The notes under the pieces are model-generated. The model was not told where the DNA came from, did not search any database, and saw only the letters and a list, made by a program, of their open reading frames with translations. A DNA stretch of 64,000 bases from Platerodrilus igneus (Eukaryota > Arthropoda > Insecta > Coleoptera > Lycidae), in NCBI GenBank assembly GCA_036346225.1, contig JARFIW010001177.1:528501-592500 (forward strand), given 5' to 3'. The translations under genes and the position numbers were made by a program. Shown one piece after another: positions 32,449 to 43,470 of the stretch (its first letter is position 1; each line of letters starts with the position of its first letter).

Positions 32449-33956
32449 TTTTACGTTTATTTTCGACGATAAATTCAAATGCGTTTTTCTTTGTGGTAAT
32501 TCGTTCCTCATTCACCTAGCTTCTGCTTCTATTCAAAACATCATCCTGTATTTTTGCCTCGTTACAATAAAACGCGCAATTATAACATTTCTTCCAAATG
32601 TATTCATTCTAAAACGAAAACTTTTTGATAAATTAAATAGTCAATACTTTGTTTTAGGTATCCGTAAATTTGTTAAATATACCGAGAACGTATAATTGTT
32701 TGCTCTTGTGTTTTCCATTTAAAGACTTGTTGAAATAATAGATACTACTGTTATTTGATAGCGTGTTTTCCAGTTTGATAATCGCGCTTTGATAACGCGA
32801 GGATTGCAGTTGGAACTCGTGTTATTTGAACTCATTTTTAATGTGATTCTGCAGCTTGTGCGTTGAAATATTTTCTACATTACTCGTCCCAGTACTTCAA
32901 AAGCGATGCACGTTTTTTTTTGTTCGACAAGTAGGAGGTATCTTGCGTGTATTGGTGAATTTTCCCGCGCTTACCCATTCCAATCAGATTCTCTTTTTAG
33001 CTTTTAGCTGGAGGCCAAATGGGTTCGTTCTTTATGTAGGCCCAACTGTTCGTTGACGTAGACCAACTGCTTTTGTCTGTAGACCGCTGCTGCAGTTACG
33101 GTGGCAGGGCAAATGGATCTTGACTACCGTGGCGTTGCTGTGCTGACTTGCAAGATAAGCATCTCGACGCATAGAGGTATGTGACTCTTTTTCTTTTATA
33201 CACATCAAGGATTATTATTTATCAGCGGTTGATGTTGTGAAGACGGTTCCGTGGCGTAGTGGTATCTGTGTGACTACTACGCCTAAGGTCCCGGGTTCAA
33301 ATCCCGACACGGTCCACTTGAAAAATGTTAGGCAAGCATTTTTCACAAAAATACACCCTCGTTCGAATGAGAGATAAAATAGAGGTCCCGTGTGTGAGTG
33401 TTGTCACGCACGTTAAAGATCCCTACCTTGTTTGGAACAGCAAGGATTCGGCAAAATTCTAAATTTTCCAGGTAATAAAAACTCGCTTTCTGGCCAATGT
33501 AATACCTTTGGGTGGAGCATTGGAAATCACATGTAAGGTCGATGTTGTGAAACACGTTCACCATACATGTTTAAAAGCTAGCTTCGCTAGTGCTTATGGT
33601 TATATTTCTTTAATTCTTACTACAACTTGGTCGACATTTAATACTTTAATTTATCACAGTTGCTATTGAGCAAATCTAAGCAATACTTTTTTCCATTGAG
33701 TTTTATTAATGTTAGTTACGAAATGCGCACCTTGTGGATCCATTATAAAATTTGTCCTTTACAATATAACTTAAATTTAATACTTTTCTTTGTCCATGTG
33801 AATCAAGAAATTTTAATTTATTTTTATTGTTAACAGATAATCCTGAGCTACGTTTCTTTTTTGGTTTTTTTGATACGTAGGTGAATCCCCCCCTCACCGC
33901 GTTTGGCAGTTAGCATGGTATTTACATGTCTTCCGGCTACATCTAGGTACGTAGCA
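32449..33956. mobile_element. LTR-like repeat, copy 2, inside second ATPase
   Basis: Second copy of the family at 4474-5889, same orientation. It is flanked by AATC on both sides (32445-32448 and 33957-33960); the ATPase frame is contiguous across the duplication site. Left end TTTTACGTTTATTTTC, right end GTACGTAGCA. Without the SINE it carries it is about 1.2 kb. It lacks the 80-bp tandem array of copy 1. Confidence 0.68.
33242..33540 (+). mobile_element. tRNA-derived SINE, 299 bp
   Basis: Begins with a tRNA-like head: TGGCGTAGTGGT as the A box and GGTTCAAATCCCG as the B box, the RNA polymerase III internal promoter. A body with CACGCACGTTAAAGATCCC follows, a stretch resembling conserved domains of animal SINEs. 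An 11-bp direct duplication GATGTTGTGAA flanks it exactly (33231-33241 and 33541-33551), showing insertion by target-primed reverse transcription. It sits in copy 2 of the LTR-like repeat. There is no poly(A) tail; the 3' end is AAGGTC. Confidence 0.82.
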
Positions 33957-34224
33957 AATCTAAGTTCATTTTCGTGTAGAATCAAAGATATTAAAGCACT
34001 TGTTTTACCGCAGCTGAATGGTTTTGCGAAAACAGCCTTTATATTGGATGGAACAAAAGTACGTGTTTACCGATCTTGCTGCCACTAGAAGTGATGCGTT
34101 CATCAAAATTTTAAATCGGTATTGTAACTTCCTGTTGCATAATATCTTCAACATCAACTTCTCTAGGAACATTGTAGAAAATATCTAACTTCTTTTCGCT
34201 CTGTAAGCTTGTAGTACTAGGTTA

Positions 34225-35688
34225 TCATAGAGTAAGGGATATATTTTAAATCATTACAACTTTTTAATAAATTAAGTTAGTAACATAAAATAAACAAAAT
34301 CTAGTTGCTTAATGAATAGGATTTTACCGTATCGATGAGAAACAAAAGCGTTGTCATAACAATTGTTGACACTAGTGTCAAAACGAAATTATTCAATTTG
34401 AAGTTTTACTTTGAAATTAAAACTCAAGTAAACGTTGAGTTCAAACGACTCAACTGTAATAACATAGATTTACAAACAAGAATTGGTTTAGTTCAGTGCT
34501 ATTATGAATCCGGCAGAAATTACACCGCTGGATTACGAAGATTTCGCACGAGAATGGGCTTGAGAGCGGGACCCTGTCAAATGAAAGCGTACCGCAATTT
34601 GATACAAAAATTTGAAAGAACAGGGTCTGTAACTGACTTACCAAGATCAGGAAGACCAATAATTAGTGATGTCCAAGTTGCAGAGTATCTTCATGAAAAT
34701 CAAGACATAGCCAGAAGCAATTCACTCGCAATCAGCAGTGCAAATGCGATATCCAAGCGATTGCAAATGCCGTATACCACGGTTTGGAAAATTTTACGCA
34801 AAATTCTAAACACGTATCCATATAAACTGAAAATGCTGTTTGAATTAAAGGACGCAGATTTGGCTACTAGGTACGATTTTTCTTTGAGAGTAATGGCTCA
34901 GATGGAAATTGAACCCGAATGGTTATCCCGTATTTTATGGACAGATGAGGCACATTTTACTCTGAATGGTGGAGTCAATACTCAAAACTGTAGAATCTGG
35001 TCTGCAGAAAATCCGCAACAAATCGTTTAAAAAGGTCTTCATGACAAGAAAGTCACCGTTTGGTGCGGTTTTACAGCTGATTTTATTATTGGTCCGTATT
35101 TCTACGAGGAAATGCAGAATGGACAAGCCGTATCTGTAACTGTAAATGGTGAACGATACTTGCAAATGTTACAAAATTATGTTATTCCACAGCTGCAAAA
35201 CGAGCACTACGGAATTGAAAACATCATTTTATGCAGGATGGAGCACCCCCGCACATTTTTCGACCAGTCAAAGAATTGTTAACCAACGTTTTTCAAGATC
35301 GCGTGTTAAGCAGACATTTCGTAAATTCATGGCCACCAAGATCACCTGATCTAAACCCAGCGGATTACTGGCTGTGGGGTTATTTAAAAAGTTTAGTGTT
35401 TAGAAGACGACCAACTACGCTACAAGAATTAAAAGACAGTATTACGGAGCAAATTGGTACAATTCAACCAGAAACGTTACGAAATGCTGTGTACAATTTG
35501 GAAGTAAGGATGGTGATCTTACAACAACAAAATGGAGGTCATATTGAGCAATTTCCGTAACCTGTTTTGGGCATACTAAATCCCATTTCATAAGCAATTA
35601 GATTTCATTTATTTCTTGTTATTAACTTAATTTGTTAAAAAGTTATCATAATTTAAAATATATTTAAAATATATCCCTTACTTTATGA
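34225..35688 (+). mobile_element. Tc1/mariner-superfamily transposon, 1464 bp
   Basis: TA dinucleotides flank it (34223-34224 and 35689-35690). Inverted repeats of about 70 bp begin TCATAGAGTAAGGGATATAT on the left; the inward-read right end is TCATAAAGTAAGGGATATAT. They continue imperfectly to a GTTAGTAAC/GTTAATAAC block. The interior is one transposase gene on the plus strand. It lies between the second viral ATPase and the polymerase fragment. Confidence 0.88.
34335..35560 (+). pseudogene. mariner-type transposase (DUF4817-like HTH, DDD core)
   Basis: The N-terminal helix-turn-helix is at 34480-34640 (GLVQCYYESGRNYTAGLRRF, GSVTDLPRSGRP), followed by a second HTH ending TTVWKILRK. The catalytic core starts with ILWTDEAHF and NGGVN, then the second Asp in MQDGAPPH and RSPDLNPADYWLWGYLK. 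Counting from the second Asp to the Asp of N-P-A-D gives 41 intervening residues, not the 34 of classic mariners. Only two lesions are visible: a TAA at 35028 and a one-base shift near 35230. The protein would cut and paste the element at TA sites. It is one of the less decayed elements in the window. Confidence 0.85.
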
Positions 35689-38049
35689 TAATCGCGTAGC
35701 GTTGTGCTTGGTATATTGAAGTGTTCTAATTTTTTGAAGACCCAGAAATTTCATAAAATTACTTATAAGAGACAATAATATTTGTATCCACCTTGTATGG
35801 TTTTATCATTTTATTTATTTAGAATCTTATCTAAGTAAAATAAATAAAGTCAAACACATTCAGTTTGTATTTTATTTTTCGTTAACGAATAAAGAAATTT
35901 CATCTAACAGAAATTCAAATAAATCGGTTTACGTTTGTTGAAGGTCGAGTATAATTCCATCGTGTCTGTTGTTTGCGTCCAACATACGAGTTCTAGAACA
36001 GGTTATTGAGGCCCCTTTTCGTCACACACTAAAGTTAAGATGTGGAAAGTTTTAAATATCGGCGATCTTTGCATCGCACTTGATCGACGTTAGTCTTCGA
36101 ACACGTGCCTCTATCTGGTCGGTTTAACAATGGTTCGTATTGTTAAATTTACAGTTCTAGAGATTTATTTCTTTTTACTTTTTAGCGCAACGAAAGTCTA
36201 ACAACTAATCTAGCAACAAATTTTACACCTATCTAGAAACAAATTTATAAACAACTTAAGATCTGGTTTTGCGTTATGTAAAATTTCTTAAATTATGTGA
36301 TCGAAACGAGTTTGTTCGTTTTGGTATAAATTGGAAGACATGATATTATTAGAAAATGGACTAGGAGTAATTCCTGCTACCCTCAAAGATCTCCTGCTGT
36401 TTGGTCAACTACGATCTAGAATAAACCAGTTTTTCAAGAGGAAATTTACAAGTCATCTTGCTCTTAGGGTTTCAAAGCAGTTTGCTATTGCATGTTGTTG
36501 GTAATTATAAAAATGAGCTTTTTGTTGTTGGACAAGCCGTTGTTTGTTTTGCTGCCATCGATAAAATTTAAATTACTCTCCTCCTGTGGAATCGTAAGTG
36601 TCGAAGGTGTCAAGTTATTACGTAAATTTTGCTAAAAATTTAAATGTCAATATTTTTCTTGAAGTTGAAATTTAACGCAAATATGTTATTTATACCTCGT
36701 TGTCTAAAATACAATTAGTTATTTTGAACAAGAATTATAAAGTGAATTAGAGCTTCTTATTTATGAATTTTATTTCTTGACTATTGAACATAGAACTTTG
36801 TAAATCAATATCAGATCTGGTATCGGTATTAGCTTAAATAAAGTAATACTTATTGTCAATGAAATATCTAGTTGCCTATAAACTTGATAAAGGCATGAAA
36901 TTGATCTGTGTATGTTCTCTACTAAGCTTACAAAAATTATTCAACTATCCTATGAACAAAATAATTGAACGCTTTCTGTAAATATTTATTTTGCACATAT
37001 GAGCATAATATTTGATTTCAATACATGTATAAAATTGGTTATATCAAACTTTTTATTTCTGGTATTATCTTGGGACCTTCTAATAAAAGAAAGAATTCGT
37101 TCTTTCTTAGTGATTAATTTTAGAACTTAATTATGCTACAAACTGAGTGAATTATCTACATTCTTACAAGTAGTGTGATGGTGTGAGCTCCAACTTCAAC
37201 CAAAATCTAAGCTTCGTATTTTTAATATTTTTTTATATATTTTTGTAAAGAGACGCAAACTACTGTTTGTTGTTATTTATTTAACCTGATGTTTTATTTC
37301 AGGTATAGAGTCTGTACGAATTTAAGGTCAAGTCTTCATGGTTTTAAAACGTGATTTGTTCGTTAAAGTCTCTGCACTTTTATTCGATGATACCTGCTTG
37401 TTGTTATTTTTTTAATTAGTGTAGTGGCGCATTGGCTTATCCGTTATTTATTAAACAAACCCGCTTAATAGTTTCATCCCGCAGAAGAAAAGTTCTAAAG
37501 TCGGTTACTTTCTACGGATACAAGTATTATCTTAAGCTTGACTTTTGTAAGAAGTTGGGGTAGTGTTGGGTACCCTCTGTTACACTATCAACCAACACAT
37601 CAACGCCAGAGAAAGAAAATGTTATAATAGTATACTCCTTACTAACGCATAGAAACCCCTCACATCACGTAAAATTTCATAGACAGCTTTTTCTATAACT
37701 TCCTTAGTGTACGGTTAATTATTTGTATGCAACGCCTTTGTAAGAAGGCTGTAGTAGAACTAAGTTTATTGTGAAAAATTTACTCTTTTATATACTAAAA
37801 GATTTGTGCGACCGTTTAACAAATTATAATTGTTTGTGAGTAAAAAAAGTCTTCATGAATGTATGATTGAAATTCATTGTATAAATAATGCGATAAAGAA
37901 ATCAAAGTCTGTCGACGAAAAGCAAGTCTTATTACCTTCTTTGGGAAATATCAAGGTCATGTGATCGCAATTTAAAGTAGCCCAGAAAAAAAGGCGCGGG
38001 GCATACAACCAGAAATGAAACGACAACAAATCGCTTACATTGGGAAGAT
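35689..38049. other. no gene; contains dispersed repeat 36.9-37.6 kb
   Basis: No open frame of interest on either strand. The minus strand just right of the mariner element might continue the ATPase N-terminus. The only structure seen is the repeat shared with 60.2-60.8 kb. Confidence 0.4.
36916..37625 (+). repeat. unclassified dispersed repeat, copy A
   Basis: Homologous in the same orientation to 60195-60838. Shared landmarks in order: AGTGATTAATTTTAG, GTGAGCTCCAA, GAATTTAAGGT, CATGGTTTTAAAACG versus ATGGTTTTGAAACG, TCTGCACTTTT, and GTGTTGGG near the right end, then ATGTTATAA. Copy A has about 70 extra bases near 37400-37470. No ORF. Class unknown; possibly part of an LTR. Confidence 0.6.
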
Positions 38050-39880
38050 TTGCTCAGCTTTCAAGGAACGCATCAGAACTAGAGTAATTAGCAACTTCAA
38101 GCATAAATACAAGCAAACCTTTCTTGCAAGACTGTAAAAATCTGTTAAAGAGGAGGATCCAGAACGGCCCGAAGACTCATGACGCTGCCCGTCAATACCG
38201 CCTTTTGAGAAGAATTTGAACTTGCAATAAATTTCAAGTTTAAGCAATAGCACAAATATTTTAGATCTAATGCAGCCATCTTCAGGGATGCCAATATTGA
38301 CAAATGGTTTGAAGAGAATGTTGTAAAACCAATAATAGTAGAGTTAGAAGAATTCCTAGTTTGCGGGGGGGTTATCAACAAATATAATCCTATGTGAAGA
38401 TCTTCGTACATTGAGCTATCAGCAAAGGTTAAACCTAAACATACATGAATCAAGGTGATAAATGAATATCAAGTTTGCTTTGTATGGAGCATAATGGCGG
38501 CGTTACATACAGCTGGTTTATACTCTCACGGAGTATCTGAATACCCTCATTACTGTGAGGTAATGAACCTAAACGGCATTCGGTTTCTAATGAATTTACA
38601 CCAAATCAAGAGCTTTGAGGCTCAAAATTATATCTCCGTGCTTACACCTTAAAACTATCAAAGATGAGTTTACTACGGTTCCTATATTCAAGTAAGCAAA
38701 TACAAAAAAATAAACATGCTAACCTTCTTATAATCCGCAACCAGTACTATGATGAACATAAGGAATACCTTAAATACACCCATGGACAAGAAACACACAG
38801 CTCGCATTAACTGTGGATAAAGGACTTAAGTCGACTGTTCTCATCTTAGCTTCGATCTGACTATGCAAAGAAACATTTTTTGATCGTTGTCTGCAGTATT
38901 TGGCTTTAGATGAACAATTGATGAATCATAACACTAATTGCAGAACAACGGAATTATGCTTATCTCGACTGCCTATGGAAGAAAATAAGATACTTCGTTT
39001 CAAAAACTTCAGAATAAAGTTAAAGTGCCATTTATCGTATATTCAGTTTTGGAATGTATACTTAAGCCTACTGGAGACCTGCAGAAATATCAAGAACATG
39101 TGTGGGATATTATGTGAACTGTGAGTAGGATGATTCGTTATCGTTTTATAGATAATACCGCGGAGAAAAAGGTATGTAAGAGTTAACTAGGGAGCTACAG
39201 CAGTTTGCGGAAGATGTTGCAACTATTTTTATTTGTCCGTATGATATGACACCTGTAAGCTACTACAGAAGCCAGTCTTCAAGATCGCAACACATTGTCA
39301 TATTTGTGAACAACCGTTTAATAGCGAGTTAAAAATAGAAGTTCATGACCATGATCATCTGATAACTATTAATAGCTACAGAGGACTTGCACATTTAATT
39401 TGTAACATAAATCTTCAGGAGTCGCGAACGATCCCCATCGTTTTCGAAAATCTGAGTTGTTATGATAGCTATTTTATAATGAAGAGCATCGCTGTGGATT
39501 TGAAAGGCCGTGTAGAATTGCTACCAGTAACCAAGGAAAAGAATATTCTCTTCACAAAGTACATTTTCGAGAACACGTTCGACTAGATTCATCGATAGAT
39601 TCCGTTTTATGAGCTCATTTAAAATCGCAAACCAAATATCCGTTGCTAAAGAGTCAATTCCTATATTTAAATGAAAAACAGTTTAAACCATTGACTCGGA
39701 AAGATATACCTATATAATTTTGTTGATTCTTATGAAAAACTGGAACACATCCTGTTCTATAATTATGTCCGCTGCATAGAAAAGTTTAATGAAGTCGTTT
39801 GTTACTCAGAACTTAGTTCACTCTATTATCTACCCGTAAACTCGATATACGCGACACAACGGCAGTTGGTAGCTCTAATC
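38050..39880 (+). pseudogene. protein-primed type B DNA polymerase fragment (adintovirus/Maverick-like)
   Basis: Plus-strand pieces in order: SAFKERIRTRV near 38065; NIDKWFEENVVKPI near 38290; CFVWSIMAALHTAGL near 38480, then YPHYCEVMNLNGIRF; VPFIVYSVLECILKPTG near 39020; VHDHDHLITINSYRG near 39340; and IPIVFENLSCYDSYF near 39440. This matches the N-terminal and exonuclease part of the PolB ORF of insect adintovirus-like elements. The exonuclease I motif, normally Asp-x-Glu, reads V-L-E, so the metal-binding Asp is lost. The fragment fades out at about 39.88 kb before any polymerase (palm) motif. Stops and shifts are frequent. It is in the opposite orientation to the capsid-side genes. Confidence 0.72.
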
Positions 39881-41545
39881 CAATAAGTGGAAATTAACGC
39901 GCATATCTGTCAATGACGTCACCCAACATGCAAAATTAAACGCGCAATTAACGGAATATGCAAGTGTTAGAAATGAAATATAAACAAATAAGGTACTTAC
40001 ATAAATAGGTACAGCTTCCTACAGATGAAGTAAAGATGGCGTCAGCAACGTCCATCAGGGCTGCTGATGGCCCCCTTCAAGATATTTACCGTAGGGTACG
40101 CCTAGCGTCCTTCCAAATGTCTCCGACTAGCTACAGCGGTTGCAGTTGCACCCAGGACTCGTTCGTTTAGGGTCGTGGACTACCGTTCAGCCAGGTTGCT
40201 TCAAATAATCCCCTACCTATGTAGGGAACGAATGAGGAACAGGTATAAGGACGACAAACAAAGATATGCAAAGGCAAAGATCTACATAAATAAAAGATAA
40301 AGATAGTTACCGAAAACCCAACCACTCTTCTCGAAGTTCAAAGGCAAAAGCCACGTTACCGAGTCTCCCGGAAACTTCTTCACTCTTGTTCTCCCGCCAC
40401 TCGCGTCAACGCGACCTGGCGCAAACGCACTCTGACGTGACGGAAATACACGCCAAGTCTTTTGAATCTAAGGCGCGAAAACTCCCGCACATCAAAATTA
40501 AACTAAGGAATGTTTACGGCCGATTTCGGCGCGTAACAACTCAGCGAAGCATCACGTTCATAAAATTGTACAGAAGAAATTTGCATCAAGTTCAATGGAC
40601 GACAAACACTACTTGCTTACCGGCTCATAAGCAACGTTGCGTATCGGACACAACTCGATCATGGACGACCCTTAGACAGTAAGCGATTAAACAATGTTTA
40701 CTATATGGTGTTCAAATATAAGATATACATATGAAATATTTGTCTAAGAATGTACCATTACGTAAATGTATGTATAAATTATCTTATAAATTTTAATTTT
40801 TATTTATTTATTGCTTTATTTTATTGTGATCTATTATTATGCCTAATCATTGATGTTGGGAAATGTAAACAAATTTTCTCACAGACAAAATATGAATAGA
40901 TTAGACCTGGCTACTCCTTATGGAGATTCTTATATTTGGTTAGAAATTTGCAAAAGAGGTTTGATTTTTTTATGGGGAAATACATGTAAAAATAAGCGAT
41001 TTTGTTTTAGAACGAAGGTAGTCTATTTACTAAACTCAACAGTCCTGCACATATCATTCTTATACCAGTTGAAAAAGGGTAAGCTGCAATTTAAAGGAAG
41101 GTGCCACAGGTGGGAAATAAGCAAGAACAAAATAATTATACAGTTTAATTGTTTATTTCAAGTTATATGATTGAACTGGTTTAAATGCTACTTCTTTTAT
41201 TAAAATAAAATTAAAATTTACCAACAACAAAAGCTAAGCGCAGGTAATACAAGCAACCTATATCTGCGACAACTTGCCTGGAACCTACTGGATCAACGGG
41301 CAATCGAGAATTTGCACGTTAGACTGCTGTCCTCTTAAGAAATTAGACTCGTTCTTATAAAAAAAAAATAATATTTGCCGTAATCTTATTTTAAGCAATA
41401 TAGATATTGTTTATAAACGACAATCGTGGTGCACTGAATTTTCCGAAACGTACGTTTTTACTTTTAAGAGGCAAAAGCACCTATTTGTATGATTTCCTTA
41501 GGAGTTAAGAATCTATGCAAACTTGTTTCAAACCGTAATACATAC
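39881..41545. other. no gene recognised
   Basis: 40020-40680 is less AT-rich than its surroundings, with frames on both strands but no domain. A 106-codon frame at 40850-41170 has no recognisable motif. Confidence 0.4.
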
Positions 41546-42083
41546 TGTTACGAGCTACTATTAGGCAACCCGTCGAACACACAAGCACCGTAAGCAATGT
41601 ATATACTACAAAAGCCTAGAACTTTCTAGCATATACCGAAGTATGAATCATCCTTTTAATTCAGGGTATATATAAGACCGTTGATGAAATACAAAGTTAG
41701 TCTATATCAGAATGTCGTATATAAATCATCTCGTATATAGTTAGTTGTTTATTACGTTCTGAAAGTCTTTTAGTAAATATAAATTTGTGTTATGTGAACG
41801 TGTATATGGTACCGAAAGCTTGTACATAAATAGACAAAAGTGTAATAAATAAATTATGGTAGTTTTTTGTGTTGTTAATAGACATATGGTTAAGAATTTA
41901 GTTTAAGAAGATATTAGTGCTTGTAAATAGCATTAGTGTGATAGTGCTTCATTGTTAATTAAACGGAAAAGTATCTGTAAATAAGGCATATACTGTTAAT
42001 TAGACTTGTGAACAGTGGGTAATAAAGACTTTTGTTATTACTTGTTTTAAATTGGTGAAACGCGTTAATAGTAGCCCGCTACA
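41546..42083 (+). repeat. 5' LTR of the gypsy element
   Basis: Starts TGTTACGAGC, ends CCCGCTACA. It contains a TATATATAAGACC box near 41669 and AATAAATAAATTATGG near 41845. Matches 47930-48466 throughout. Confidence 0.92.
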
Positions 42084-42153
42084 CTGGTGTCAGGCTCTGT
42101 GGGGTATATAGTAATTAATTTAAAAGAAATTTGTTACAAGAAGCCAAAGTAAA

Positions 42154-43313
42154 ATGAGCGCAGAAACTCTAATAAATTTCCTTAAGGATTTTAAATACGG
42201 TATAAAGGAAAAGTTAAATGAAAATGTTGAGAAAATAGAAGAGAGATCGGCTAAACTAGAAGTGACACTTGGTGAAAACTTAGTGAGGTCAGTTGAACTG
42301 GAATCAACCCTTAAAGAGTTTAAATACGGTATAAAAGTGACACTTAGTAAAATGCTGCGAAAATAAAAAAAAAGTTAAGTGAAAATGCTGCGAAAATGAA
42401 AGAAAAGTTGAATGAAAAAACAGCCAAGTTAGAACAAAGATTAATGGAAAGCTCCATTGAAAGAAAATTTCCCTGACCAGGTAAAAACAGTTGAGCAAAA
42501 GTTGGACAGTAAATTGGTAAAAATGGGAAAGGATGCGATGAGGCTGCAAGAACAAGTGCTTTCACTAACAACGCGGCCACTTGAATTAGTAAACCAAGTT
42601 GTAAATCAAAGCATCCTAGAAATAAGAAGCATGGAAGGAAGCGAGTCTATACCGTCTAAATTTAAAGTAAAACCACCCGCATTCGATGGTAAAACACCTT
42701 GGCCCACATATTTGAAACAATTTGAAGCTGCTGCAATAGCCAATGGTTGGTGCAACAAAGAGAAGGCTATCTCCTTAATGGTCCTACGGGGGAAGCCCTT
42801 AACATCTTGAAACCATTTCCGATCACCAGCAGAACGATTACGGCCTCTTAACATCGAAGTTTGAGATGAGATATGGAAACGCTCACCTTCAACAAGTTTA
42901 CCATGCACAAGTTAAGAACCGCTTGCAAAAGACAAATGAAAGCCTACAAAAATTTAAAGCTGACATTGCCAGATTAGTAAGATTGGCATACCCAACGGCA
43001 TCAGATAGCTTCCTCGAACAACTGAATGTTCAAACATTTGTGGATGACTTTAAAAATGGTGAAATACAACAAGCGTTAAATTTAGCACGGCGAAAAATGT
43101 TAGATGACGCACTGTCTCATGCGCTTGAATTTGAAGCAGCTAAGCATCACACAGAATGAGTCACAAAGTTCGTCTGCTTTAGAAGAACCTCATCAATCGC
43201 AGAACAGCATAGAAGAAATAATCAACCGTGTGTTTGAAAAGAAAAAACGGAAGGCTGGAAAGACAACGACCGCGGAAATGGGGTCTGCGATGCTGGAACT
43301 GCGGTGAAGTTGG
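42154..43313 (+). pseudogene. gypsy gag (coiled-coil leader, capsid, zinc knuckle)
   Basis: ATG at 42154 starts a Lys/Glu-rich coiled coil with repeated FKYGIK and KLNENVEK/KLSENAAK units. Frame breaks at about 42365, 42470 and 42810 split it. The retrotransposon gag (capsid) part spans about 42650-43155: FKVKPPAFDGKTPWPTYLKQ at its start, then QVYHAQVKNRLQKTNESLQK and SHALEFEAAK. A zinc knuckle follows near 43285, CWNCGEVGH, but the fourth ligand, expected four residues after the His, is not Cys. The protein would form the virus-like particle and bind RNA. Confidence 0.8.
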
Positions 43314-43470
43314 TCATACACTCAACCAAGAAAACAACCGGTTGAGCTAAAGTAGGTCGATGTAATGGGGCGAACGTCGTCAGCACAACGTAGCGCCCCG
43401 GAGATTATCACTCGTGCTGCATCGTTGATGGGAAGCCTGGACAGCATTTATATCGATGGTAGAATTAATG

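Larger units (their letters stand above)
31950..34222 (-). pseudogene. second, divergent viral packaging ATPase, split by a repeat
   Basis: The minus strand at 33965-34060 encodes a good Walker A loop (AVFAKPFSCGKTSALISL). The reading stops at the LTR-like repeat (32449-33956) and resumes at 32444 with NVYVFSKSLYQSKYELL, then the Walker B strand TIMVFDDILVNEQSKV and an FFLFGRHKTIDSFYL segment that parallels the first ATPase. It ends near 31950. Several stops and shifts occur after Walker B. The P-loop here is intact in sequence, unlike the copy at 22.0-22.7 kb, and the two share little beyond the motifs, so they are not a recent duplication. Sequence upstream of the mariner element (35.7 kb) may hold more of the N-terminus. 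Confidence 0.7.

Noticed and set aside
32441..32695. Plus-strand 84-codon frame
   Set aside because: Crosses the left boundary of the LTR-like repeat, so it joins unrelated DNA.
33903..34088. Plus-strand 61-codon frame
   Set aside because: Overlaps the end of the LTR-like repeat and is antisense to the Walker A segment of the second ATPase.
42304..42580. Two minus-strand frames of about 80 codons
   Set aside because: Antisense of the Lys/Glu-rich gag coiled coil, which gives Phe/Leu/Ser-rich shadow frames.
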